Translations under genes and position numbers: made by a program
Source of the DNA: JBEIFW01 sp046081125
GTDB lineage: Bacteria > Actinomycetota > Acidimicrobiia > Acidimicrobiales > Ilumatobacteraceae
Assembly: GCA_046081125.1 (NCBI GenBank)
Contig: JBJTVH010000133.1
Coordinates: 1 to 34,315 of the forward strand
Reading direction: 5' to 3'
DNA: 34,315 nucleotides
The notes under the pieces: generated by a model
The model's database searches: none
What the model was told of the DNA's origin: nothing
Seen by the model: the letters and a program-made list of their open reading frames with translations, nothing else
Part shown: in pieces, positions 1 to 6,967 of the stretch
Position numbering within the stretch: position 1 is the stretch's first letter
How the letters are laid out: every line of letters begins with the position of its first letter

Positions 1-1847
1 GCATGCTGGTGGTCGGCCTCGGTCTGCTCGGCGTGGCGGGCTACTACCTCGCGATGCGCGGCATCATCGGCGATGACGCCGCGCTGCACTCGCTGGTCGG
101 CCTCGCCTTCGGCGGCTCGTTGATCTCGATCTTCGCGCGCCTCGGCGGCGGCATCTTCACCAAGGGCGCCGATGTCGGCGCCGACCTCGTCGGCAAGGTC
201 GAGGCGGGCATCCCCGAGGACGACCCCCGCAACCCGGCCACCATCGCCGACAACGTCGGGGACAACGTCGGCGACTGCGCCGGCATGGCGTCGGACCTCT
301 TCGAGAGCTACGAGGTGACCCTGGTCGCCTCGATCATCCTCGGCGTACCGGCGTTCAAGTCGATCTTCCCCGAGAACCCCGAGCTGTGGGCGATCGGCGC
401 GCTCTTCCCGCTCGCCGCCCGCGCGATCGGTGTGCTCGCCTCCATCGTCGGCGTGTTCGCCGTGCGGGCCAGCGACAAGGACCGCAACGCGCTCGCCCCC
501 ATCAACCGGGGCTTCCTCACCGCCGGCCTGTTGACCGTCGTGGGCTCGCTCGGGCTCGCCCTCGTCTACGTGGGTAACCCCGAGGGGACCATCTCCCACG
601 TCGGGCTGCGCATGTTCGGCGCCGTGGTCATCGGCCTCTTGCTGGCGCAGGCAGCGAGTCGCATCACCGAGTACTTCACCTCCACCGAGACCAAGCCCGT
701 GCAGGAGATTGCCGAATCCACCTCGGGCGGCCCAGCCACCGTGGTGCTCTCGGGCACCTCGTACGGGCTCGAATCCTCGGTGTGGGCAGTCGTTGCGATC
801 GCCGTGGCCCTCGGAGGCGCCGTCGCCCTCGGCGGCGGCAACATCCAGTTCGCGCTGTACCTCGTGGCGCTGGCCGGCATGGGCATGCTCGCCACAACGG
901 GCGTCGTCGTCTCCGAGGACACCTTCGGCCCGGTTGCCGACAACGCAGCCGGCATCGCCGAGATGTCGGGCGAGTTCCACGGGGATGCAGAGCGGGTGAT
1001 GGTGAGCCTCGACGCCGTCGGCAACACCACGAAGGCCGTCACGAAGGGCTTCGCCATCGGCTCGGCCGTGATTGCTGCGGTCGCGTTGTTCGCGAGCTTC
1101 ATCGAGATCATCGGAAACGAGACCCTCGGCGCCGACGGCATCAAGAAGCTCGAGGAGACCGGCAAGACGGTCTTCGACGTGGTGCTGATCAACGTCGCGG
1201 ACCCGAAGGTCTTCATCGGCCTGCTGATCGGCGGCGCCGTGCCGTTCCTGTTCTCCGGGCTCGCCATCCAGGCGGTGTCGCGCACCGCAGGTGTGGTGGT
1301 CCAGGAGGTCCGCAACCAGTTCGCCGACGGCAAGATCATGAAAGGCGAGAAGCGCCCCGACTATGCACCCGTCATCGACATCTGCACGGCGGCGTCGTTG
1401 CGTGAGCTCGCCACCCCGGCGCTGCTCGCCGTGCTCACTCCGGTGATCATCGGGTTCGGCATCAACTACTTCGCCCTCGGCGCCTTCCTCGCTGCGGTGA
1501 TCCTGGTGGGTCAGCTCATGGCGAACTACCTGTCGAACGCCGGTGGCGCCTGGGACAACGCGAAGAAGTACATCGAGGACGGTCACCATGGCGGCAAGGG
1601 TTCCGATGCCCACAAGGCCGCGGTCATCGGCGACACCGTCGGCGACCCCTTCAAGGACACTGCCGGCCCGGCGCTCAACCCGCTCATCAAGGTGATGAAC
1701 CTGGTGTCGCTGCTGATCCTGCCGGCCGTCATCAACCTCCAGGACCAGGACGGCGCCCGTTACGCGATCGCTGCGGTGGCGCTCGTGGTGCTGCTCGGCT
1801 CCATCGCGTTCTCGAAGCGCAGGGCGCCGAACCTCCTCTCGAGCTGA
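1..1847 (+). CDS. hppA: K+-independent H+-translocating membrane pyrophosphatase, 5' end cut by window
   Basis: Integral membrane pyrophosphatase that hydrolyses PPi and pumps protons across the cytoplasmic membrane. The reading frame is open from the first base, so the N-terminus lies outside the window; about 614 residues are visible against a usual 680-800. Seen here: the substrate-binding segment DVGADLVGKVEAGIPEDDPR, the acidic NVGDNVGDCAGMASDLFE stretch and the C-terminal GDTVGDPFKDTAGPALNP motif, with many hydrophobic helices between. The segment GNTTKAVTKG (about residue 340 of the visible part) has Lys where K+-dependent enzymes have Ala, so by family knowledge this is the K+-independent proton-pumping class. 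All expected PPi/Mg-binding Asp and Lys motifs in the visible part are intact. It ends just before a strong hairpin shared with the convergent transporter gene. Confidence 0.95.
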   Translation, partial: MLVVGLGLLGVAGYYLAMRGIIGDDAALHSLVGLAFGGSLISIFARLGGGIFTKGADVGADLVGKVEAGIPEDDPRNPATIADNVGDNVGDCAGMASDLFESYEVTLVASIILGVPAFKSIFPENPELWAIGALFPLAARAIGVLASIVGVFAVRASDKDRNALAPINRGFLTAGLLTVVGSLGLALVYVGNPEGTISHVGLRMFGAVVIGLLLAQAASRITEYFTSTETKPVQEIAESTSGGPATVVLSGTSYGLESSVWAVVAIAVALGGAVALGGGNIQFALYLVALAGMGMLATTGVVVSEDTFGPVADNAAGIAEMSGEFHGDAERVMVSLDAVGNTTKAVTKGFAIGSAVIAAVALFASFIEIIGNETLGADGIKKLEETGKTVFDVVLINVADPKVFIGLLIGGAVPFLFSGLAIQAVSRTAGVVVQEVRNQFADGKIMKGEKRPDYAPVIDICTAASLRELATPALLAVLTPVIIGFGINYFALGAFLAAVILVGQLMANYLSNAGGAWDNAKKYIEDGHHGGKGSDAHKAAVIGDTVGDPFKDTAGPALNPLIKVMNLVSLLILPAVINLQDQDGARYAIAAVALVVLLGSIAFSKRRAPNLLSS

Positions 1848-1868
1848 GTCCGTCCGATCACACGTGTG

Positions 1869-1900
1869 ACGGCCCGGCCGGCGAGCACCGGCCGGGCCGT
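1869..1900. terminator. Perfect 13-bp hairpin, bidirectional terminator
   Basis: The arms acggcccggccgg and ccggccgggccgt are exact reverse complements around a 6-base loop (cgagca), with a short run of T after the right arm. It lies between hppA and the convergent MFS gene, about 20 bases after the hppA stop and 30 after the MFS stop, so it probably ends transcription from both sides. The U-tract is short, as is usual in high-G+C actinomycetes. Confidence 0.75.
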
Positions 1901-1930
1901 TTCGCGTCCGGGCACGGACCCTGCCGTGGA

Positions 1931-3052
1931 CTAGATCGAACGCTCGACGGGAACGGCGAGCGCGACCGCCGCCAGGATCAGCCCGGTCGACACGGCGAAG
2001 GCCGATGGTGGGCCGACGTGTTCGGCGAGCGCCGCACCGACGACGCTCCCCGCCGACGACAGCACCGTGCTCGCTGCGAGCATCGAGGCGAAGACTCGGG
2101 CCCGGGCCGACACCGGTGCGACCTGGCCGGCGAGCGCGTTCACGCCGGACATGAACGGCGCCACCGGCACGCCCCCGACGGCGAGCACCACCCCGAGGCC
2201 GACCAGGCCGGGCGCGCCGGCGAGCGCGCCGAGCCCCACGGCCACAGCGGCCCCGAGGACGCCGAGGCCGGGCGTTCGCCGGCCGGCCGCCACCCACCAG
2301 CCACCGAACACGCTGCCCACGCCCCATACGCCGATCAGCAGCCCCGTCAACTCCGTCGCGTCGACCTGTTTGGCCCGTTCGGCCAGGCCGACCATCGCCA
2401 CGTTGAACCCTGCGCCGACGACGGCGAACGCAACGATCAGCCGAACGACCGGTCCGCTCAACCAGGGACCGGACCCGCCGTGCCCGCCGCCAGATCGCGC
2501 GCTCGTCGACCCCGTCATCATGCCGATCGAGCCGGCGATCACCGCGAGCCCCGATGCGGCGACCGCCACCCAACGATCGGTCAGCACGGCGAGCAGCGAC
2601 ACGAGCAACGGCCCCGCGATCCAGACGAGCTCGACGGTCACCGACTCGAGCGCGAAGACTCGGCGATGATCCGACTCGGGCACCGCCCCGGTGAGCCGGG
2701 CTCGGACCAGACTCCCGATCGGCGGAACGCTCGACCCGGCGACGAAGGCGGCACCAGCGACGGCAGCCGTCGGGCCGCCGTCGGCGACCACGAGGAAGGC
2801 GCCGACCGCGGGGAGGTGCGCGACGGCGAGCACGGCGATCACCCGGTGCGCCGCTCCCCCGTCGAGCCACCGGCCGGTCAACACCCCGGAGGCGCCGAGG
2901 CCCAGCGACACGGCGCCGGCCGCGACACCGGCGGCCGTCGTGGAGGCTTCCCCGGCGACGAGCACCAGGACGGCCAGCGGCAACATGGCCGCCGGCAGCC
3001 GTCCGAGGGATCCGACCACCAGGAGTCGCGCCACGGCGGGGTCGACGCGCAT
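1931..3052 (-). CDS. MFS transporter
   Basis: A 373-residue, Ala/Gly/Val-rich protein made almost wholly of hydrophobic helices, with a GRWLDGG loop after the second helix and a charged central loop near the middle. This is the 12-helix layout of a major facilitator; the substrate is not readable. I chose the ATG at 3052 because GAGGA lies about 6 bases upstream and the protein then begins directly before the first membrane helix. The frame stays open to a GTG at 3127 (398 residues), but that start has no Shine-Dalgarno sequence, would add an unconserved-looking Pro/Gly-rich leader, and would leave only 16 bases to the divergent DedA gene. It converges on hppA across the terminator at 1869-1900. 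Confidence 0.8.
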   Translation of the reverse strand: MRVDPAVARLLVVGSLGRLPAAMLPLAVLVLVAGEASTTAAGVAAGAVSLGLGASGVLTGRWLDGGAAHRVIAVLAVAHLPAVGAFLVVADGGPTAAVAGAAFVAGSSVPPIGSLVRARLTGAVPESDHRRVFALESVTVELVWIAGPLLVSLLAVLTDRWVAVAASGLAVIAGSIGMMTGSTSARSGGGHGGSGPWLSGPVVRLIVAFAVVGAGFNVAMVGLAERAKQVDATELTGLLIGVWGVGSVFGGWWVAAGRRTPGLGVLGAAVAVGLGALAGAPGLVGLGVVLAVGGVPVAPFMSGVNALAGQVAPVSARARVFASMLAASTVLSSAGSVVGAALAEHVGPPSAFAVSTGLILAAVALAVPVERSI

Positions 3053-3131
3053 CCCGGTCCTCACGGGCCCAGGCTCGCCTGCCGGTTCGATGGCGTCCAG
3101 CGGGTTGGGTCCCGCTGCCGACGCCACTGGC

Positions 3132-3137
3132 TAGGGT
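3132..3137 (+). promoter_or_regulatory. -10 element TAGGGT, leaderless DedA mRNA
   Basis: TAGGGT fits the TAnnnT -10 consensus and ends exactly 6 bases before the GTG start at 3144, so transcription should begin at or next to the start codon. No clear -35 is seen. Confidence 0.5.
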
Positions 3138-3143
3138 CCGGCG

Positions 3144-3788
3144 GTGCTCGCCGTCGCTCTCGCTCTCTTCGACGCCCTTCGTCCCGAGCGCCTCCTCGAG
3201 GCAGGGGGTCTTGCGCTCGCTGCGGCGATCGTCTTTGCGGAGAGCGGCCTGTTCTTCGGGTTCTTCCTCCCCGGTGACTCCCTGTTGTTCGTCACCGGGT
3301 TCCTTGCCTCGCATGCCGGCGGTGAGCGGCTCGGGCAACCGCTGTGGTTGATCCTGGGCGTGCTGTTCGTCGCCGCTGCGGTCGGCGACCAGGTCGGCTA
3401 CGTGTTCGGCCGCCGGCTCGGCCCGGCGCTGTTCCGGAAGCCGGACGCCCGCCTGTTCAAGCAGCAGCGCGTCCACACCGCTCAGCGGTTCTTCGAGGCG
3501 CACGGTGCCAAGACGATCGTGCTCGCCCGGTTCGTGCCGGTCGTGCGGACGTTCGCTCCGATCGTCGCCGGAGCCTCCCGGATGCCGTACCGCACCTTCG
3601 TCACCTTCAACCTGGCGGGCGCACTCGTTTGGGCGGTTGGGATCACCGTGCTCGGCCACCAGCTCGGCGAGGTCGCCGTCGTCCGGGACAACCTCGAGAT
3701 CGCGGTGTTGACGGTGGTTGCGGTGAGCCTCCTCCCCGTCGTCATCGAATTCGTGCGCCACCGCCGACGGGCGGCGTCGGAAGGCTGA
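3144..3788 (+). CDS. DedA/SNARE-associated family membrane protein
   Basis: A 214-residue DedA-family (VTT domain) integral membrane protein. Family members are involved in lipid scrambling or undecaprenyl-phosphate recycling and membrane homeostasis; the exact role here is inferred from the family only. Diagnostic pieces in order: E-S-G-L-F-F-G-F-F-L-P-G-D-S (re-entrant loop), GDQVGYVFGRRLG, LARFVPVVRTFAPIVAG with the conserved Arg residues, and a C-terminal Trp-containing helix pair ending in a basic tail. The GTG start at 3144 is supported by a -10-like TAGGGT six bases upstream. It ends 3 bases before the convergent gene at 3791. Confidence 0.9.
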   Translation: MLAVALALFDALRPERLLEAGGLALAAAIVFAESGLFFGFFLPGDSLLFVTGFLASHAGGERLGQPLWLILGVLFVAAAVGDQVGYVFGRRLGPALFRKPDARLFKQQRVHTAQRFFEAHGAKTIVLARFVPVVRTFAPIVAGASRMPYRTFVTFNLAGALVWAVGITVLGHQLGEVAVVRDNLEIAVLTVVAVSLLPVVIEFVRHRRRAASEG

Positions 3789-3790
3789 CC

Positions 3791-4456
3791 TCAGGCCCCG
3801 CCGAACCACCAACCGTCGGCACCGAGCACGCTCCACCACGGCAGCGATCCGTCGGGTCCGACGAGCAGCGCCGGCGCTTCGAGCCCCGCCGGGCGCAGCC
3901 CTGCGGGGGCGGGGAACGGCCAGCGTCCCCACCGGTGCTCGTGGCATCCCGGGACGTCACCGAGTTCGACGGCTCCGTCCCGCAACTCGATGAGCCCGTG
4001 CACCCGCCCGTCGATCCGGTAGCCGGCCGGCTCGACCGCAACCGGATCCCGGTCGGCGTACCACTCCAGGTCGAACGCGACGGGCGTCGGCTCCCCGTAC
4101 GCCCGGCCGAGCGCCTCGCCGGGGCGGTCGAGCGCCACGGCATAGGTCTCGTTCATGACCGTCCACTGCCGCAGGGGTTCGTCGCACACGTGATCGACCC
4201 AGAGGTTGCCGTTGCGCAGGCGCAGCCCCCGAGCAGGCATTCCCTGCTCAACGTCGACCACCGAGAGCAAGGGCCGATCGGGCGCGACGACGGCTGCGAC
4301 GTACAGCGCTCGCCGCTGATTCGGGAGCAGCACGATCACCGAGCAGGCGCCGAGGCCAGTGGCCGACGGGCCGACCCCGAACGCGAACCACTCGGCCCAC
4401 CACGGGTCGTCGGGCGGAGGATCGCGGCGGGCGTCGTCCTCCGGCCCGACACGCAC
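3791..4456 (-). CDS. Unrecognised Trp-rich protein (lipocalin/CrtC-like fold suspected)
   Basis: A 221-residue soluble protein that I cannot assign to a family with confidence. It is rich in Trp (several WW pairs near both ends), has no signal peptide or membrane helix, and carries a segment GCHEHRWGRW about three quarters along. A conserved H-x-R-W-G segment after alternating polar/hydrophobic strands recalls the lipocalin-like proteins related to hydroxyneurosporene synthase, but this is only a resemblance. The frame is open further upstream to 4870, but that part is antisense to the SCP2-like gene. The GTG at 4456 is preferred because TACGCT lies exactly 6 bases upstream and the start then falls outside the divergent gene. 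Confidence 0.65.
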   Translation of the reverse strand: MRVGPEDDARRDPPPDDPWWAEWFAFGVGPSATGLGACSVIVLLPNQRRALYVAAVVAPDRPLLSVVDVEQGMPARGLRLRNGNLWVDHVCDEPLRQWTVMNETYAVALDRPGEALGRAYGEPTPVAFDLEWYADRDPVAVEPAGYRIDGRVHGLIELRDGAVELGDVPGCHEHRWGRWPFPAPAGLRPAGLEAPALLVGPDGSLPWWSVLGADGWWFGGA

Positions 4457-4462
4457 GGCGGC

Positions 4463-4468
4463 AGCGTA
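4463..4468 (-). promoter_or_regulatory. -10 element TACGCT, leaderless mRNA
   Basis: On the minus strand TACGCT ends 6 bases before the GTG at 4456. It has the same spacing and the same GCCGCC spacer as the element before the gene starting at 18308. Confidence 0.5.
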
Positions 4469-4471
4469 GGG

Positions 4472-4477
4472 CAGACT
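4472..4477 (+). promoter_or_regulatory. -10-like CAGACT before SCP2-like gene
   Basis: CAGACT (form nAnnnT) ends 6 bases before the GTG at 4484. It is weaker than the TAnnnT elements. It sits only 4 bases from the divergent TACGCT, so the two promoters must overlap. Confidence 0.35.
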
Positions 4478-4483
4478 TCGCCG

Positions 4484-4873
4484 GTGGCCCGCTACCTCAG
4501 CCTCGACTGGATCGACGAACTGACCTCGGCCGTCACGCGCTCGGAGTCGCTCACGTCGGCGGCGGCGGGACGATCCTTCGGCGTCACCCAGGTCGTCACC
4601 GACGGGCCCGAGGGCGAGGTCGTCTACCACCTGCAGGTGAACGGCACGGCATCGTTCGGCGCAGGGCCGGCCGAGCCCGAGCACGTGCGGTTCGTGCAGG
4701 ACTGGGACACCGCGGTCGCCGTGGCAACGGGCGCGGTCAACGCCCAGGAAGCGTTCATCAAGGGCCGGATCGTGCTGTACGGCGATGTCCAGGTCGTGGT
4801 CGACAACCAGCCGGTGTTCGCCGCCCTGGCAGCCGTGTTCGACGCAGTCAGGCCGACCACCGAGTACCACTGA
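4484..4873 (+). CDS. SCP2 sterol-binding-like domain protein
   Basis: A 129-residue single-domain protein resembling the SCP-2 sterol/lipid-binding fold. Seen: an N-terminal amphipathic segment (RYLSLDWIDELTSAV), a central strand-rich part with VVYHLQVN, then FVQDWDTAVAVATGAVNAQE, AFIKGRIVLYGDV and a C-terminal hydrophobic helix. The pattern 'repeated alanines, AFIKG(R/K)I, G-D' is typical of actinobacterial SCP2-like proteins, which bind acyl-CoA or sterol-like lipids. The role here is inferred. The GTG start at 4484 follows a -10-like CAGACT by six bases, in line with leaderless expression. Its stop overlaps the ATG of the Fpg-like gene in TGATG, so the two are very likely translated together. 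Confidence 0.75.
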   Translation: MARYLSLDWIDELTSAVTRSESLTSAAAGRSFGVTQVVTDGPEGEVVYHLQVNGTASFGAGPAEPEHVRFVQDWDTAVAVATGAVNAQEAFIKGRIVLYGDVQVVVDNQPVFAALAAVFDAVRPTTEYH

Positions 4874-5712
4874 TGCCCGAACTGCCCGAGCTCCAGGCCC
4901 ACGCCGAGCGCCTGACCAGCCGGTACGCAGCAGCGTCGCTGGAGGAGTTCCGGCCGCTCACCTTCACGGCGCTCAAGACCGCATCGCCCGATCCGTCCAC
5001 CGCGATCGGTGAAGCACTCGCCGAGGTCGGCCGGCGGGGCAAGTACCTCCTCCCGACGTTCGGTGCGCTGACCTTCGTCGTGCACCTCATGCAGGGCGGA
5101 CGCCTGAAGGAGGACCCGAAGCCGTCCGCGAAGCCGCGCAACGGGATCGCCCGCTGGCGGTTCGCCGACGGGCGGGCCTGGTTGCTCACCGAGGCCGGCA
5201 CCGAGCGGCGGGCGGGCGTCTGGTGCGTGCCGAGCGCCGACCGGTTGCGGCTCCCGCCGCTGGCCGACCTCGGTCCCGAGGCCGATCGGATCTCGGCTGG
5301 CGAACTCGCCGATCGGTTCACCCAGCACAACCAGCGGCTCCACGGCTTCCTGCGCGACCAGACCTGCGTCGCCGGACTCGGCCGGCGGCTCGCCAACGAG
5401 GTGTGCCACCGGGCGAGGCTGTCGCCGTTCGCAATGACGGGTCGCCTCGGCGCCGGTGGCGCCCAGGCGGTCGTCGACGCGATCGCCGCCGCCTGCGCGG
5501 AGGGCCTTGCGGCCGAGCGGGCCCGCAGCGAGATGAGCTCGTCCGGCGACCGCCCCGGCGGGGTCCACGGCCGCACGGGTCTGCCCTGCCCCGCCTGCGG
5601 CGACTCCATCCGCGAGGTGGCGTACAGCTCGTACACCGTGCACTACTGCCCGGCGTGCCAGACCGGCGGCAAGGCGCTCGCGGACAACACGACCTCGAAG
5701 TTTCTGAGGTAA
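4873..5712 (+). CDS. Fpg/Nei-family DNA glycosylase-like protein, atypical
   Basis: A 279-residue protein of the formamidopyrimidine-DNA glycosylase/endonuclease VIII family, which removes oxidised bases and cleaves the backbone. Seen: catalytic N-terminus MPELPEL (Pro2, Glu3), RRGKYLL with Lys57 in the same position as in E. coli Fpg, HLMQGGRL, an H2TH region (DQTCVAGLGRRLANEV), and a C-terminal zinc finger CPAC...CPAC. Two usual DNA-contact residues differ: the Asn of the GIGN motif is Arg, and the Arg before the second CxxC (usually GRSTxxC) is Tyr in SSYTVHYC. A tail GGKALADNTTSKFLR follows the finger. Substrate preference may therefore be unusual. The start is fixed by TGATG overlap with the SCP2-like gene. 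Confidence 0.85.
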   Translation: MPELPELQAHAERLTSRYAAASLEEFRPLTFTALKTASPDPSTAIGEALAEVGRRGKYLLPTFGALTFVVHLMQGGRLKEDPKPSAKPRNGIARWRFADGRAWLLTEAGTERRAGVWCVPSADRLRLPPLADLGPEADRISAGELADRFTQHNQRLHGFLRDQTCVAGLGRRLANEVCHRARLSPFAMTGRLGAGGAQAVVDAIAAACAEGLAAERARSEMSSSGDRPGGVHGRTGLPCPACGDSIREVAYSSYTVHYCPACQTGGKALADNTTSKFLR

Positions 5713-5741
5713 TCACGACGCGCTGAGCAGCTCCCCCAGGT

Positions 5742-5762
5742 GGGACTCCAGAAGGGAGTCCC
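5742..5762. terminator. 8-bp hairpin between Fpg-like and recombinase genes
   Basis: Arms gggactcc and ggagtccc pair perfectly around agaag, 30 bases after the Fpg-like stop and 24 before the recombinase ATG. It has no T-run. It may end the upstream transcript, or be a leader structure or recombination-site remnant of the island; the sequence does not decide between these. Confidence 0.35.
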
Positions 5763-5786
5763 GAACACTCGAGGAGCGAGCGCAGC

Positions 5787-6656
5787 ATGGCGGTGAGGCG
5801 ACAGACGAACGTCTGCACGGGGACCGGCACGCTGTTCGGGCGTGCTGCGATCTACGCGCGGATCTCGCTGGACAAGGTCGGCGAGGCGGCCGGAGTCGGC
5901 CGGCAGATCGACGCATGCCGCCAACTGGCCGACCTGGAGGGCTGGAGTGTCGACGAGGTGCTCGTCGACAACGACCTGAGCGCCTACTCCGGTGCGTGCC
6001 GCCCGGAGTACGAGCGCCTGCTCGACCTCGTCCGTCGGCGCGAGATCGACGTGATCGTTGCCTACCACCCCGACCGGCTCTACCGGCGCCTCGCCGACCT
6101 CGTCGAGCTGACGAAGGTGGTCGCCTCCGCCGGCGTCGAGATCCGGACGGTCGCTGCCGGTCACGTCGACCTGAACACGGCCAGCGGCCGGTTCACTGCA
6201 CAGGTCCTCGGCGCGGCGGCCGAGCACGAGTCCGCTCGGATCGGTGAACGTGTCAGCGCCAAGCACCACCAGAACGCGGAACGCGGCAACGTCCACGGCG
6301 GCGGAGCCCACCAGTTGGTCGCCTCGATCGAGACCGACGAACAGTTCCTCGCCGACCTCGCCGCGGACTACGGCGCGCAGCGGATCAACCGTGCGCAGTT
6401 CCTTGCTGCGCAGGATCCCATCCACGCTCGCCTCCTACTCGCGAGGCGACGGCTCGACCAACTGGCCGTCGACGCCAGCCTCGACGACACGCCGGCCGAA
6501 CGGGTAACCGCCGAGACCTGGGACCGTCTCACCCTCAACCAGCAACGCGCCCTCGTGGGTCTGTTCATCGATCACGTCGTCATCCGGAGAGGCAAGCGAG
6601 GCCGCTGCTTCGACCCCAGCCGAGTTCAGCCTGTGCCGGTCGAGAAGGGCGTCTGA
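5787..6656 (+). CDS. Serine recombinase lacking its DNA-binding domain (internal deletion)
   Basis: A 289-residue relative of large serine integrases. The N-terminal resolvase domain is complete: AAIYARIS with catalytic Ser27, GVGRQIDACR, HPDRLYRR with the active-site arginines, and the long helix through HESARIGERV. After KHHQNAERGNVHGGG (about residue 172) a full-length integrase would continue into the Recombinase domain and a zinc ribbon. Here the sequence jumps straight to the coiled-coil and C-terminal part (FLADLAADYGAQRINRAQFL, then RALVGLFIDHVVI and RGRCFDPSRV). Roughly 150-200 residues are therefore missing with the frame kept. The protein may still dimerise and hold the active site but should not bind att sites alone. 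GAGGAG lies upstream of the ATG. Likely an integration remnant of a mobile element. Confidence 0.8.
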   Translation: MAVRRQTNVCTGTGTLFGRAAIYARISLDKVGEAAGVGRQIDACRQLADLEGWSVDEVLVDNDLSAYSGACRPEYERLLDLVRRREIDVIVAYHPDRLYRRLADLVELTKVVASAGVEIRTVAAGHVDLNTASGRFTAQVLGAAAEHESARIGERVSAKHHQNAERGNVHGGGAHQLVASIETDEQFLADLAADYGAQRINRAQFLAAQDPIHARLLLARRRLDQLAVDASLDDTPAERVTAETWDRLTLNQQRALVGLFIDHVVIRRGKRGRCFDPSRVQPVPVEKGV

Positions 6657-6724
6657 TGAGCCGATGGCCGCCCGAGCCATGGTGCATCGCACCGTCCGGC
6701 CCGCCGTGGCCCGACCTCTGTTGA
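6656..6724 (+). CDS. Possible 22-residue Trp/Pro-rich peptide or gene remnant
   Basis: A very short frame starting at an ATG that overlaps the recombinase stop (TGATG), giving a 22-residue peptide that begins MSRWPPEPWC and ends PPWPDLC, with four Trp and seven Pro. The overlap and composition look more like real coding sequence than noise. It could be a small peptide or the truncated beginning of a lost downstream gene of the mobile element. I recognise no family. Confidence 0.25.
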   Translation: MSRWPPEPWCIAPSGPPWPDLC

Positions 6725-6844
6725 CTTCAACGACCGGGCTGGCGGGGCGACGGTCGGTCTTCCAGCATTTCCGGCTCGACTGGAACTGGTCGGATCCTGC
6801 TGACCGCAGGCTCCAGCGCGCTGGAACAGCGAGGCGGAAGCGAA

Positions 6845-6878
6845 ACTTGAAATCCACAGGCGAGTTCTCAAGGTTGAT
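6845..6878 (+). repeat. 34-base repeat, copy 1 (operator-like)
   Basis: Begins acttgaaatc and ends ctcaaggttgat; these 10 and 12 outer bases are identical in copy 2 at 6917-6950, while the 12 middle bases differ. Inside, cttga (6846-6850) and tcaag (6868-6872) form inverted arms, as in a dimeric repressor site. A related half-site tcaagattga lies at 6883-6892. Confidence 0.65.
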
Positions 6879-6916
6879 GCCATCAAGATTGACCGTGATC
6901 GCCGGCCGCAGCCCTC

Positions 6917-6950
6917 ACTTGAAATCACAGATGTGAAACTCAAGGTTGAT
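6917..6950 (+). repeat. 34-base repeat, copy 2 (operator-like)
   Basis: Same 10-base left and 12-base right ends as copy 1, start-to-start distance 72 bases. The inverted arms are cttga (6918-6922) and tcaag (6940-6944). The right end runs into the -10 region of the Fic gene, so a bound protein would block its promoter. Confidence 0.65.
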
Positions 6951-6963
6951 AGTGCTATCCTTG
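6941..6963. repeat. Imperfect hairpin/inverted repeat over the Fic promoter
   Basis: caag, a 3-base bulge, gatag, a 2-base loop, ctatc, cttg: two stacked inverted arms covering the -10 element and ending 5 bases before the GTG. It could be an operator in DNA form. As RNA it would be absent from a leaderless transcript. Confidence 0.5.
6956..6961 (+). promoter_or_regulatory. -10 element TATCCT, leaderless Fic mRNA
   Basis: TATCCT fits TAnnnT and ends exactly 6 bases before the GTG at 6968. No Shine-Dalgarno sequence precedes this GTG, which supports leaderless translation. The element lies inside the inverted repeat at 6941-6963. Confidence 0.55.
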
Positions 6964-6967
6964 ATCT

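Larger units (their letters stand above)
6725..6967. other. Non-coding, A+T-richer intergenic region of the island
   Basis: No convincing gene. From about 6841 to 6960 G+C falls to about half (59 of 120 bases counted), well below the surroundings. This part holds two 34-base direct repeats and an imperfect hairpin that reach the promoter of the Fic gene. Frames that cross it have no recognisable domain and poor codon character. Confidence 0.6.

Noticed and set aside
5742..5762. tRNA 3' end or attachment site at the hairpin
   Set aside because: The hairpin has no tRNA loop sizes and no CCA end, and no duplicate of the sequence was seen at the right side of the island.
6664..6936. Possible antitoxin gene upstream of Fic
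   Set aside because: The frame is Arg-rich, crosses the repeats and has no domain. The Fic protein has its own internal inhibitory motif, so a separate antitoxin is not required.
6845..6950. CRISPR repeats
   Set aside because: Only two imperfect copies with a diverged core and no further units; better explained as operator sites.
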